64,000 nucleotides of DNA from Branchinecta lynchi (lineage: Eukaryota > Arthropoda > Branchiopoda > Anostraca > Branchinectidae): positions 10,788,212 through 10,852,211 of the forward strand of contig JAKZAP010000021.1 in the NCBI GenBank assembly GCA_023053575.1, given 5' to 3'. Position numbers and translations under genes: made by a program. Below, piece by piece: positions 43,203-53,943 of the stretch. Below the pieces are notes generated by a model. It did not search any database. It was given only the letters and a program-made list of their open reading frames with translations, and was not told the origin of the DNA. Within the stretch, counting starts at the first letter, position 1, and every line of letters begins with the position of its first letter.

Positions 43203-43642
43203 TAGACTGTCTCCATTGTTTTAAATACGCTCAAGAATTGATTTGGCTTAAGTTGGGAGTGCCGACCAGGACTCTCTTTTCATGTTGTGGAAAAGAATGT
43301 TACTCCGTTGGAGGGACTGGCTGATCATTCGAGTAGGGCTTTATTGGGCTGTATGTTAACGTTTTGGGTCCTTATTTTTGTATATGTCGTCTGTAAAGTT
43401 CTGCTAGCATTTGACTCTTGCATATCTTGAAAAGTTGTTATTTCCTTTTCATCTCAAGATTATTATATTCGATTGATATTTGAAATTAAAGCTTTCGCCA
43501 TATGGAAGTACTGAAGCTATCCTACCCCTTTCGATGTTCAACGTGTTCACAACACTCAGCGCTCCAAGCTCATTAGTCCCTGCCCCCCTCCCCCCACCCC
43601 CTGCCTCGCCTTAATATCGGCATCAACCACACAGAAGTAGTA

Positions 43643-43811
43643 CACTGTACAATCAAATCTTGCAGTAATTGCTACTGGGATTAATCTTGTCTCTAATGAG
43701 ATAAGATTATCTCTAATTCGGATTAATATTATCCTAGTAGAGACTAGATTAATCCCAGTAGCAAATACTGCAGTTAGCTTTAATCCTAACTCGGAGAAAC
43801 TTTTTACAGTG
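43643..43811. mobile_element. FB-A foldback MITE, copy 12
   Basis: Complete, CACTGTACAATCAAATCTTG to AACTTTTTACAGTG, flanked by TA. Confidence 0.8.
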
Positions 43812-43822
43812 TAAGTACAATA

Positions 43823-43976
43823 CACTGTACAAAAAATCTTGCAGTATTTGCTACTGGTCTCTCCTGAGATAAGATTATTTCTAATTCGGATTTTTATCCT
43901 AGTAGAGATAAGATTAATCCCAGTAGCAAATACTACAGTTAGCTTTAATCCTTACTCGGAGAAACTTTTTACAATG
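43823..43976. mobile_element. FB-A foldback MITE, copy 13, tandem to copy 12
   Basis: CACTGTACAAAAAATCTTGC to AACTTTTTACAATG. TAAGTACAATA stands on both sides (43812-43822 and 43977-43987), so this copy with its flank may be a tandem duplicate of copy 12 or a separate insertion with an 11-bp repeat. Confidence 0.8.
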
Positions 43977-44315
43977 TAAGTACAATAGTCACTATTTAAT
44001 GAACAGAAAAGAGAAGCTTACACTTTAAATTGAATGGTAGTGCAAAACTTTCATCGTCAGGAGGTTCTTTTAATAGAATGTAAGTTTAATCTTGATGCCG
44101 GACTAATAAAACCAAGAACAAATAAGCTAATAGAACCTCCGTCTTTGGTTATTCTGATATCACCCCTGTTATGGTTATCCCGACAAAACTGAGCAGAGCT
44201 GGAGGTACTTGCTGGCCTTTGAGTTTCTGCCCGTTTACTTCCCTCTTCTCGGCTGTGCATATCAGAGGAAAAACTGTACCAGGCGTGCATGACCGGCTCT
44301 GCAGCGTGTCACACG

Positions 44316-44485
44316 CACTGTAAAAAGTTTCTGCGTATAAAGATTAAAGTTAACTGCAGTATTTGCTACTCGGATTCATCTTATCCCTATTTGGTATTAA
44401 TCTTATCTGCGTAGAGATAAGAATAATCTGAGTAGCAAATACTGCAGTTAACTTTAATCTTTATACGGAAAAACTTTTTACAGTG
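44316..44485. mobile_element. FB-A foldback MITE, copy 14 (subfamily B)
   Basis: CACTGTAAAAAGTTTCTGCG to AACTTTTTACAGTG. The flanking bases (GTGTCACACG and CGTGACAC) extend the palindrome. Confidence 0.8.
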
Positions 44486-44664
44486 CGTGACACATTGGTT
44501 GACAACCAATCGCCTGTTGCTCTCGAAATTTAGCTGCCATATATCTGTTTGTAGAGGTAACGAATCGTGATGTTCCGCGTAGCTCCTACCCTGCACTCGT
44601 TTGCATCGGGAATAAGTTCGACTCCGCATGGTCGTATTACAGAGATAGTGAGACTGAGGTTCTT

Positions 44665-44914
44665 CCCGATGAAAAATGTATCTCAAAATAGTAGTATGAA
44701 GTTGTACGAAAAAGTAGCATGCAGTATGTCAAGGATACCGTGTTACTGCAGTCTGCTGCATGCTACCATAGCAACAGGATGCTACTGGATACTACTGCTT
44801 AAGACTGGCCCAGTCTTAGGCACATTAAATGATAGTATTCGTCACTATTACACATCAGTACATGCACATTTTTCGTACAACTATCTTAGAACTGGCTACA
44901 AATTTTTCATCGGG
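44665..44914. mobile_element. MITE with CCCGATGAAAAAT ends, copy 1
   Basis: 250 bp from CCCGATGAAAAATG to AAATTTTTCATCGGG. Inside are CTCAAAATAGTA, AAAAGTAGCATGC and many GCTACT/AGTAG motifs. TT flanks both ends. The second copy is at 62739. Confidence 0.75.
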
Positions 44915-45700
44915 TTGTGATTATTTGTTCTTGATAAAACTGTAATATGGAGAATATCGCTACTCGCTGCAAGCGTTTGTCTTGGCCGAGTCGTCATCCC
45001 TTATTTTTTTTCTCCCATATTTTCTAAAACAGTCCTTTTTTAGAATAAAACTAACCGCATACTGTCAACAAACGTTTTCCCGTTTCCGCAGTTCACTCTA
45101 TAAAAATAAACAAATCTATTCAGACTCGCGGTGTCCTTGACTGGCCCGTCCTGTATTTTCGTGACGTGCACCGCCCAGTCACTGACCCCTTCCCATGGCG
45201 TTCAGTTCTTACAAACCGAGGGGTCAACGCCGTACCTTTTACTAGAATGCTGTACCGTACTTGACCTCTACCGCCGTAGGGGATACAATGCTATGCTTCA
45301 GATGCTCTTCAGTTTATAAAAGCTTTCAATTGCGAAAAAATACTGTACTGAAATATCTGAGACACCACTTTCGAGAGATTAGTGGTACTGAAACCTGCCA
45401 TCGATCGGTCATTGTTAGTGTCAGCATCCAGAGATTTTCTCTCTCCAATATTTCCAAGAGTAATACCTTTTTTTGCTCGAAACTTTAGATAGGAACTGGA
45501 AAAAAAAATCGAAAGGTGACTCGCTGAAGACAAACCTTTTGCGTCGTGTATTTGCTGTACACTTCAAAGCAAAAAGTGAAAGCTGTTGTTCTGTTGCTGT
45601 TTGAACGTTAACGTCACATGGGCTTCAGCCCAAACACGCTCGTGCCACTGGGTTTATATATACTTTTAAATAACCTTCAATACCTTTAAACCAATATGGT
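44915..45700. other. Intergenic, nothing recognised
   Basis: Several short open frames without domain signal. No repeat copy identified. Confidence 0.3.
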
Positions 45701-45812
45701 GGTTCAGTTCAATGAAATTTTGCCTATATGCGAGCCTAACTTTCTTCATATACTCCGCTTTCTGAAAACGGCGGGTTATAAATAAATTACTTATTTACTT
45801 ACTTACTATAGG
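45700..45812 (+). mobile_element. LINE 3' tail with (CTTA)n
   Basis: CTTTCTGAAAACGGCGGGTTA, TAAATAAATTACTTATTTAC and TTACTTACTATAGG are also at the 3' end of the minus-strand LINE fragment at 52010-53115, so both copies belong to one family. Confidence 0.65.
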
Positions 45813-46760
45813 CTACGTCAATACTTTAAAAGGATAGGAGTCTTTCTGAAAGCTTCTTTGTTCCATTCATTAAACTATGGATATATTGTATTATCGCTGT
45901 GAGACTGATGACGCCGATATTGAGGCGGGGGAGGGGGGGAGGGGCAGAGGCCAATAAAATTGTAGTGCTGAAACGGTATAAGGCCAATTGACATGAAAAG
46001 TGATACGGGAAGCTAGGGTTGGTCCTACACGATAAGCGCAGGCGCCATCATGCAACTAAAAAGCTTTTAAATATTACTTCTCTGCCCTCTAATGGTTCAT
46101 ATTTCCGGCCATTCATACCCAAGATGCATGTAACACATTACACCACAGAACAGTCATTTTTATTCCTCGCGAAATAGCTGATTTAACAATATTTGACGAC
46201 TTAAGCCATTCTCACGACTTGCCACTATAACCGAATCCCTGTACGGATTTACGACGTGGTGTGAGCCATAAATCCAAAAATGTCGTCTTGGGCAACTTAA
46301 GAGCGACTGAAATTTGATCGACGCTCTGGTGGTCTTAATGGGCGATTAAAAAGTGCGTGAGCGATGCCGATTGCATGGTGAGCAAAATATTAAAGTTTAT
46401 AGATCCTATTGTTTTGAAAGAAGATAATATCTTGGCAGCCGATATTCTGACGAGTTCTTGTGGGGTCCAGTTGTAATACCATAATGTCTAATCCTTCATT
46501 TACTGGTGCCTTTTTCATGAATTTCTTTTTTGGAAATTCTTTTTCACCTAGTGAAGATATGGTAAAAAGGTCGACATCTCTGTCAATTCTGTGTAAGCCA
46601 CCTTTCTGACAGATCCGGGTGTGTTGGTCCCACTTACCTTAGCAACATTATTTCATCCAAAGTTTTTTTATTTTTCTTTGTTTCTGTTTTTTCTCTCTTT
46701 TTTCTTTTGCTTTTTCTCTCTTTTTATGGCACTTGTCTTCCGGCCAAGTATACTGATCAC
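45813..46760. other. Intergenic, nothing recognised
   Basis: AT-rich with a G-rich run near 45925-45950 and a T-rich run near 46660-46730. No exon or repeat copy could be supported. Confidence 0.3.
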
Positions 46761-48095
46761 TTTTCCGTCGGTCGGTCCGTCAGTCCGGGGTTTGCGAGTT
46801 AAGGTACTTCCAGATGTGCTAGGACGATGAAACTTGGCAGGCATATTAGGGACCCGAATAAACTAACTTAGAAATAGTCACTTGCCCAATCCGACCATCG
46901 TGGGGGGAGGGAGGGCAGCCGGAATCCGAAATTTAGTGACATGCATAACTTTCGAACGGGTGATCGGATCTTAATGAAACTTGATATTTGGAAAGACGTC
47001 ATGTCTCAGATGTCCGGAGGGGAGAACCGGAAATCATGTGACACGCTTAGAGTGGAGCTATCGGGATGAAACTTGGTGGGAGGAACAAGCACAAGACCTA
47101 GATATATCATTGACAGAACCGGATCGGATTCGTTCACTGTGGGGGGAGTTGGAGGTGGGTCCGGAATTCCGGTGATACTGAGTTAATTTACTTCCAGGTG
47201 GGCTATGACGATGAAGCTTGGCAGGCAAGTCAGGGATACGACCAGATCAACCCTGAAATAGTCAACTTCCCGATCCGAGCACCGCGGGGGTAGTGGAGAG
47301 GTCTATAATCTTCAGGAATGTACAACTTTGGAACGGGTGATCGGATCTTAACGAAACTTGATATTTGGAAAGACCTCGTGTCTCGGGTGACCCATTCAAA
47401 GTCCGGACCGGATCTGATGAATGTGCGGGGAGAGTTCAAGGGGGGAACCGGAAATCTTGTGACACGCTTAGAGTCGAGCGATTGGGATAAAACTTGGCGG
47501 GAAGGACAAGCACAAGCACTAGATACGTCAGTGATAGAACCGGATCAGACTTGGGCACTGTGGCGGAGTTAGAGGGGGGAGCCCGGAATTCCGGTTATCG
47601 CGAGTTGTATCGCAAGGTAATACTATATGTGTTATGACGATGAAACTTGGCTTGAACATTTGAGACTTGACATGACTGGCTTAGAAATAGTCAGTTCCCC
47701 GACCCAACCATCGTGGGGGAGTGGAGGGAGGTGGGAATCTGGACTTTTAAGGTATTCATAACTTTTGAACGAGTGATCGGATCCTAACAACACTTGATAT
47801 TTGGAAAGACATCGTGTCTCGGATGTCCCATTTTAAGTTCGGACTGAATCCGATGAATGTGTGGGGAGGGGGAACGGAAATCTTGTGACACGCTTAGAGT
47901 GGAGCAATTGGGATGAACCTTAATAGGAAGAACAAGGACAAGAACTGGATACATCAGTGACAAAAGGCCGGTTCGGCCACTGTAAGGGGAGCTGGTGGGG
48001 GGGGGGGGGGGAGGTCCGGAATTCCGGTGTTCGCGAATCAAGGTACTTCCAGATTTGCCAAGGCAATGAAACTTGGCTTGAACCACTTTTCAGAT
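46760..48095 (+). repeat. HEL-2 tandem array, units of ~0.4 kb, with GTCS microsatellite
   Basis: Begins with CCGTCGGTCGGTCCGTCAGTC (46765), then repeats the order GGTACTTCCAGATGTGC, GATGAAACTTGGCAGGC, 'agaaatagtcacttgccc', GACCATCGTGGGGG, 'cataactttcgaacgggtgatcggatct', 'gacacgcttagagtggag'. The GATGAAACTTGGC marker is near 46827, 47210, 47638 and 48065 (spacings about 383-428). A microsatellite followed by large tandem units parallels HEL-1. One unit lies alone at 6086. Confidence 0.7.
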
Positions 48096-48430
48096 CCGAC
48101 CATCCCTTAAAGTACTAATCCTAACCTTAAAGTACTAATCCTAACCAGAAAATACAAAAAATACTTTTAAGCAAAGTATACATTTTAACTCAAGGGTTTT
48201 GCAAAATAATTAATTTTGAACCCCTTCGCACACGATTTTTTTCCTCGTGAGATAAAACTCTGCCAGTGCTCAAAACTTACAAGTCCAGACCTAAGTAAGC
48301 TAGGAGATTTGTCGTAGAATTTTCCTATCACTCCAAAGGTCTTTCTAGGACTGCCCTTGTCTGAGGACACCGTGCTGCGGTTAGTGTAATTCGGCTATAT
48401 TCTACATACGACATATACAAAAGAATGATT

Positions 48431-49060
48431 CTACTTTGAACGGAATTCGACAAAGCACTCTCTATCTTTGACGTTGCATAGTGGCACTTTACATTTTGAG
48501 CACAAGGTGCGTGTTTTCATTACGCATGGCCTGTTTTTGCAACGATTCTGAGCAGAATGACTTTTCAGGTCAATGGCTAGTCTGGTCAAACCTGGCACTT
48601 TTCCCAGGGTGGACGAAAATTCAAATCCGCTTTGTCGGCGGCATCGGGACATCCCCCTCGGGGTCTTCTTCCGTCACAGTGGTGGATCGGGGTCGCCCTC
48701 GTCTGCTTGGGGTCGAAAAAGCTGCGTGAACCAGCGCCTCTACGACTTCGAGGCGCAAGGACAAAAGATCGTGTCGATTTTTCTTCACCACTCTTTCACG
48801 TTCGCAGTCACTGAAATACTCCAGCCATGAGTTGCACACGGCCAGCTCGACCATGTGAAAAAACATTCTGAGAGTCCACTTCCTTGACCTAATGAAAGTC
48901 CGGTATAGTGACATCAGATGACCGACCTTGTCAACCCCAACCATGCTACAGTTGTATTTTTTTTACAATCTCAGGTATATCAACCTCAATATACTGCTAG
49001 GAAGCTTTGGACCATCGTTTCGCTTTCTGTACCACACCACAGCCTACACATGTCGACGTA
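48431..49060 (-). pseudogene. piggyBac-type transposase remnant (C-terminal part)
   Basis: The minus strand from about 49060 gives degenerate codons ending in IPEIV, then VGVDKVGHLMSLYRTFIRSR, KWTLRMFFHMVELAVCNSW and LEYFSDCERERVV, to TKRI at 48621. One frame over it continues with LGKVPGLTRLAIDL and a Cys-rich end: C-x5-C-x7-C-x2-C-x5-C-x6-C, ending at 48431. The GVDKVDHLMSLY...W.RRLFFHLLELAVVNSWILY pattern and the Cys-rich end are piggyBac family features. At least one frameshift (near 48630-48650) and stops upstream (near 48960 and 49010) make it a pseudogene. The N-terminal part, including most catalytic aspartates, was not found. Confidence 0.75.
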
Positions 49061-50013
49061 AGTTGCACGCTATTGTTTTCTTGCCAGCGTCACTCCCCGA
49101 CAAATCTTCCAGTCTGACATATCGCTATCTAACTGATCCAGCAAGTCTCTGATCTGCGTATTGCTCCTAACTCGTAGCACTCGATTAGAATGCCCTAGGC
49201 ATAAACAAAAAGTTCATTATTTTATCAGCTAATCAGGGCTGACAGCTAATAAAATGGCCAGTTCAGAATGAGAAGGATGCTACAAAGGCGCGGCGTACGG
49301 CGTACGCTGTCCTCGCTCGAGGACAAAAACCCCAAACGTCTCATCGGGCAAGTTTGGCGTTCTATCGGACGAAATTCTATAGCAATTTGAGTTTGATGAC
49401 CCATTTGCTGAACAACAGATGTCTCTTAGTGTGCTGCAAGAGTAGTTGTTCCGTTTCGCCTAGTTTGCTGCGTTCGATAGTCAATGTCCTCATCAGAGGA
49501 CATTCTCGTTCGTATAATGCTTACCATAGTTACAGCCAGCAACAAAGATCTAACAGTAGTACTTTTCCATTCCTGTACATACGGTTAGTGATCCTCTAAA
49601 AGTACAAAAGCCAGTATTCATTGTGATAACTGGAATAACAATTCGGGATATACCTGGTTTTGTACTATTTTCTGAAGTTGACATGACAAGTATTTAAAAA
49701 TCGCCAAAAATCCAACATACAGTTTAGCGCAAAAAAAAAATTTGGCACGCTAAGCAAGTCTTCCATTACACAGTGGTGCACGAAAAGTACCTGAACTGCC
49801 ATCTGGAGGTCCAAAATAGAATAGGTGTTAGTATGTTCTCATACGAGGACAGTATGTGCGAAGGGGTTAATGTTAGCCAAGATTTCAGAAATGGAACGTT
49901 GTTGTCCCACATAGCAACAAACACCAAGCAAAAACAGAAAGAAAAGTGCGCAAACGCTCAAACGCGGAGTGTTACAGTAAAATCTGCATCACATCTTATA
50001 TATGAACAGCGTT
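49061..50013. other. Intergenic, nothing recognised
   Basis: No domain-bearing frame, repeat copy or exon could be supported. Frames of 70-80 codons are chance-length. Confidence 0.3.
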
Positions 50014-51131
50014 AAAGCATTGTCCTAATTGGTATAATAAGGTGAATAGCGCTATACGCGATGTCTACGTCTTAACACACACGCCTGTTCAAATACAACC
50101 CAAGAGGTTCTTATCAATGCGGCTTCCGGTGTTGCCAAGGTAATACAATTTTTCGAGCTCTAAAAATATCCGAAAAGGTTCTTGGTACTACTTGAAGTAC
50201 ACGAGTACAATATAACGCAAATTATACTGTAAAAAAGCTATTAAAATAACGGATGGACAGCATTGGTCCTCGAACTGACGAAAAGCCGTCGTAATAGAAC
50301 AAAAACGTGTTTTTGTTAAGAAAAGTTGTTTCTTTAGCTTCCAACAAAGTAGAACTGTTGTGCTTTCCTTGGCAACCCTGACGACGCTGCGCCTCTCCTC
50401 GGCCCGCTGGCGAACCAACCAAGCGATCTGATTGGCCCTGCATAAGCCAGAATAGAACGCTAGTCTATTCTCGTTATTCACCTTATTACAGCGCGATCCG
50501 AGGAAAAGAGGAATCTGTAATAAGTCTTATACGCGGTAATACACCTTATTACACCTATTAGGACAATGCTTAAGCATTGTCTTAATAGGTGTAATAAGAT
50601 GTATTACCACGTATAAGACTTATTACAGATTCCTCTTTTCCTCGGAGCGCGCTGTAATAAGGTGAATAAGGAGAATAGACTAGCGTTCTATTCTGGCTTA
50701 AGCAGGGCCAATCAGATCGCTTGGTTGGTTCCGCCAGCGGGCCGAGGAGAGGCGCAGCGTCGTCAGTGTTGCCAAAGAAAGCACAACAGTTCTACTTTGT
50801 GGGAAGCTAAAGAAACAACTTTTCTTAACAAAAACACGTCTTTGTTCTATTACGACGGCTTTTCGTCAGTTCGAGGATCAATGCTGTCCATCCGTTATTT
50901 TAACAGCTTTTTTACAGTATAGTTTGCGTTATATTGTACTCGTGTACTTCAAGTAGTACCAAGAACCTTTTCGGATATTTTTAGAGCTCGAAAAATTCTA
51001 TTACCTTGGCAACACCGGAAGCCGCATTGATAAGAACCTCTTGGGTTGTATTTGAACAGGCGTGTGTATTAAGACGTAAACATCGCGTATAGCGCTATTC
51101 ACCTTATTACACCTATTAAGACAATGCTTTA
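50014..51131. mobile_element. 1.1-kb near-perfect palindrome (two ~559-bp foldback copies head to head)
   Basis: The left arm 50014-50571 and the right arm 50572-51131 are inverted copies with only scattered differences and no spacer; the centre is GCTTAAGC. The outer ends (TAAAGCATTGTCCTAATTGG and CCTATTAAGACAATGCTTTA) and the inner ends (AAGCATTGTCTTAATAGGTG and its mirror) share one terminal sequence. Each arm is therefore itself an element with inverted ends. An internal part of an arm (50690-50905) is related to 63300-63565. The frames it contains are mirrored on both strands and have no recognisable domain. Confidence 0.85.
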
Positions 51132-51645
51132 GTACCATGACATTTTAGATCCTCAATAACCAAAGGATTGAACTATCCAAATTTGAAATCGTCCCGCTTC
51201 TTGCAAGAACGGTTCCAATTTCAATACTGAATGTCTTGCCAGCCATCCTGTTCGACGCTGTAAGCCTGTTTTGAATCAGCAAGGTAAGAACAAGTGCAAT
51301 AGACCACAAACCGTAGCAGCCGAATTCCGTCACAAGTTAATTAAGAACGGCATATTATCGATCATATTACAACACCGCATAGTTTCCAGCTTCTCATTAA
51401 GTACGTCGCGTGGTTTTCTTTGTTGCTCTTACACCAACATCCACATATATCATATATATCCACAAGTATATAAGGGTTTGAACTTGATACGGTGAAAACC
51501 GGAAATCGAAAACCGAAAGCTGCTACAGTTCTCGCAAGAGTGGATTATTCATTCAGTGATGATTCATTCTGTACAAGGAAGTAAATTAACCCCGGTTGTC
51601 TCCGATCATGAAAAGGATCTTTCACCATTACATGGTCGATTTCGA
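51132..51645. other. Intergenic, nothing recognised
   Basis: AT-rich sequence between the palindrome and a HEL-1 copy. No supported gene. Confidence 0.3.
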
Positions 51646-51995
51646 TGCGGTTTTTGGGATCCCAAAACGTAGGTGGAGGGATACCTCTGACTTCGTAAAA
51701 GTTGTCCGTCTCTCAGCGCGGTAACTCTCGAAGGGAATGAGATATTCTGACGAAATGTGGTGTGAGGACTCTTTTGGTCAAGGGAGCGGCGAGTTGGGCT
51801 CTGTAGATCAACATTTAGGGGTGGGGGAGGTGTTTCAAATTAAGGGGCGAACTTTTTTTTTTTAAAAGATAAGGAGATGGTCGATTCAGGCGTAAGAAGA
51901 CATGGTGAGCGCGATTATGAAAGTTCGCCCGGAATCCAGCTGAAATCGGATTTTTTTTTTCAAAGTTAGAGTTTTATCTGAAGTTGATTAGATGT
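51646..51995 (-). mobile_element. HEL-1 element, copy 4, truncated
   Basis: 3' end TTTTTGGGATCCCAAAACGT, conserved block (AACTCTCGAAGGGAATGAGA) and the start of one or two central units, then cut off by the LINE tail at about 51996. Confidence 0.7.
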
Positions 51996-53115
51996 TCGAT
52001 ATAGTAAGTAAGTAAGTAAGTAAGTAATTTATTTATAACCCGCCGTTTTCAGAAAGCGGAGTAAATGAAGAAAGTAAATAAAACACATAAACATACACAA
52101 AAAGACACTTAATTTCAATCGTCGGCCAGGAAGCAGTGTAGAAGGTCGTGCGCTGGTTGGGTTCTATTGTCAATGATTTTTTATAGCGACGAAGAAACAT
52201 CCAAAAGGGTAACACTTGCATCTTGAATTTTGAACTTCTCCGTCAAAGTATGGTTATGGCATAATTTCGAGAAGTGGAGCAGGGGCTTTGCATATTAAAA
52301 ATAACATGATCTCATCTTTTTTATTCCTTCTTTCGCAGAACATGAGTGACACCAGAACGAAATAGTATGGAAGGAGCGCAGAAGGTGCTGTACAATTTTC
52401 CCAAAGCTTTACGATTATAGCGCCCCCGGTTGGGGATTATGTGCCCATAGGCGGTACGGATTGGTCTAGAAACTTCTTGAACAATCGAAGAGCAAAATTT
52501 TAGCTGCGTTCTTTGTCACGGGAGTTCTCACCGGTGGTCTCCGGTTTTTCTTATAAGCCGTTTTTGCATCCACCAGTGACTTCTCACCAGTCAATTAACC
52601 CGTTTTTGAACTAACCAGTGTCCGGTTTTATCTCACCAGTGCGGACTAACCAGAACTTGCTTGTGAGCCTGGCTTCAGCGAGGAGTTAGCCAGTTTTCAT
52701 CAACTCACAGGTGAACCAAAAGAACACTTTTTAAGGGAAGAACTGGACACTGGTGACTAAACACCAGTGACAGCCCGGAGTGCAACGAACGCAGCTTTTG
52801 ACAACGAGGATTTGAATGTTATGCCAAGCCATCGTAGAGATTCTGTTGATCTGAGGACGAACGATCCAAGAGAGATAGAAGCTTTAGTATTCAAACGATT
52901 TGATGAAGGGTTGAAATGCAGGTGCTCACATTTTGAGAGGTTAACTTCAAGACCGATTTTGAGAAGTTCCGACGACAGCTTACAGACATTTTTGGTGAAT
53001 GTGGATCGGGTACGGCTTACTAAGAGCAAATCGTCCGCGTAATCTATGTAGCTGAAGGCGTGGTCTTTATAAAAGTAAAATAATAAAAAGGGTGGTCCAC
53101 AGTCACATTTGAGTC
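51996..53115 (-). pseudogene. LINE reverse transcriptase remnant, 5'-truncated
   Basis: Minus strand, from about 53115 down: YIDYADDLLLVSRTRSTFTK, containing the polymerase motif YADD, then NVCKLSSELLKIGLEVNLSK and LRSTESLRWLGITFKSSLSK, the usual order after the catalytic motif. A foldback (52502-52796) interrupts, after which FCSSIVQEVSRPIRTAYGHI, LYSTFCAPSILFRSG and MFLRRYKKSLTIEPNQRTTF resume in changing frames. The 3' tail is (CTTA)n at 52000-52025. Frame changes and the insertion show that it is dead. Confidence 0.75.
52502..52796. mobile_element. 295-bp foldback inserted in the LINE remnant
   Basis: Ends AGCTGCGTTCTTTGTCACGG and TGCAACGAACGCAGCT, with TTT on both sides. The inside is built of ACCAGTG/CACTGGT motifs. 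Its right end happens to continue the LINE frame for some codons. Confidence 0.6.
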
Positions 53116-53256
53116 ACTGCCTTTTGAAAATGGGTGGTCCTATCTCAGACTTGGCCAAATCTCTTTTGTAATTGGGTGGTCCTATCTCAGACTTTGCCAA
53201 ATCCCTTCTGTAATTGGGTGGTCCTAACTCAAAGTTCGCTTTGGGTGGTGGTGTCC
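53089..53256. repeat. Minisatellite, 4 units of ~41 bp
   Basis: GGGTGGTCC starts near 53092, 53132, 53174 and 53215. Units carry 'tatctcagacttkgccaaatc'. Confidence 0.7.
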
Positions 53257-53329
53257 TGTCCAAGTTAGAAATGGTCTCTTTTTTAGGCATGACGTCTCCC
53301 TTTTTTGTCTCTGTGTCCTCCTGCACGTT

Positions 53330-53664
53330 GCTCTACAAAAACGACTATTACCGAAATTGCACTTTTCGAAGTCATTCCAAAAGAAAAACAGATATCCAGT
53401 TACATCACTAAGTGCTAAACTTCTTTCTCACCAATCTGACGAAATTTGATGAAAGTGAGACGACTTTTCAGATACCACGACCAGTTACCACGGTCGGACC
53501 GTAGTATCTGAATATCGAATGCCACGATAACTGGCCAGATACCACGATAACTGCAAACACGCTTTTTTACCGTGGTATCAGCAGGGTATCAGATACCACG
53601 ATAACTGCAAAAACGAGTTAAGACCGTGGTAACAGATACCATGGTAGCAGCGAAAACGCAACTA
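53330..53664. mobile_element. FB-D foldback element, copy 3
   Basis: CTACAAAAACGACTATTACC, 'cagttacatcactaagtgctaaac', several CAGATACCACGATAACTGC modules and the right end GTAGCAGCGAAAACGCAAC. It ends 37 bp before the acceptor-like AG at 53701. Confidence 0.65.
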
Positions 53665-53701
53665 TTAACAAGCACTTCTTGTTTGTTCTGATTCTATCTA
53701 G

Positions 53702-53787
53702 ATGACTCTGTTGCGGAACGTCGACAGAAGTTCCAACTGATGCAGCTGCTCCGAGAAGAAAAGATTTTCGCTAGCAGATTGTCTTGA
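53702..53787 (+). CDS. Possible last exon of an unidentified upstream gene
   Basis: Follows TTCTGATTCTATCTAG, a plausible acceptor. In the frame that needs one base from an upstream exon it reads DSVAERRQKFQLMQLLREEK then IFASRLS and a stop at 53785. That is 27 codons of helical, charged protein-like sequence. The stop is 15 bp before the UQCR10 start codon, so the two could share a transcript. I do not recognise the protein and did not find the preceding exon. The alternative is that this is simply UQCR10 5' untranslated sequence. Confidence 0.35.
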
Positions 53788-53802
53788 AAAGAAAATAGAA
53801 AA

Positions 53803-53943
53803 ATGTCTTTGGCATCTAGAGCCTACCAAGCCGTCTTCAAAAGGACGTCAACGTTCGCGTTGGCCATTGTAGGTGGAGCCTTTTTCTTCGAAAGAGGATT
53901 TGATGTTCTCACTGATGCCATCTGGGATAACATCAATCAAGGA
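53803..53943 (+). CDS. UQCR10: Cytochrome b-c1 complex subunit 9 (UQCR10), exon 1
   Basis: ATG at 53803 and 47 codons ending ATCAATCAAGGA|GTAAGA on a codon boundary. The peptide MSLASRAYQAVFKRTSTFAL, AIVGGAFFFERGFD and DAIWDNINQG has the RRTSTFAL..I.G..FFER.FD pattern of UQCR10/QCR9. This small subunit of respiratory complex III has one membrane helix (about residues 17-30 here) in the mitochondrial inner membrane. A-rich sequence (AAAAGAAAATAGAAAA) precedes the ATG. Joined to exon 2 the protein is 61 aa, the normal length of the family. Confidence 0.95.

Noticed and set aside
50188..50922. Paired frames of ~90 codons on opposite strands
   Set aside because: They are mirror images in the two arms of the palindrome; no domain recognised.
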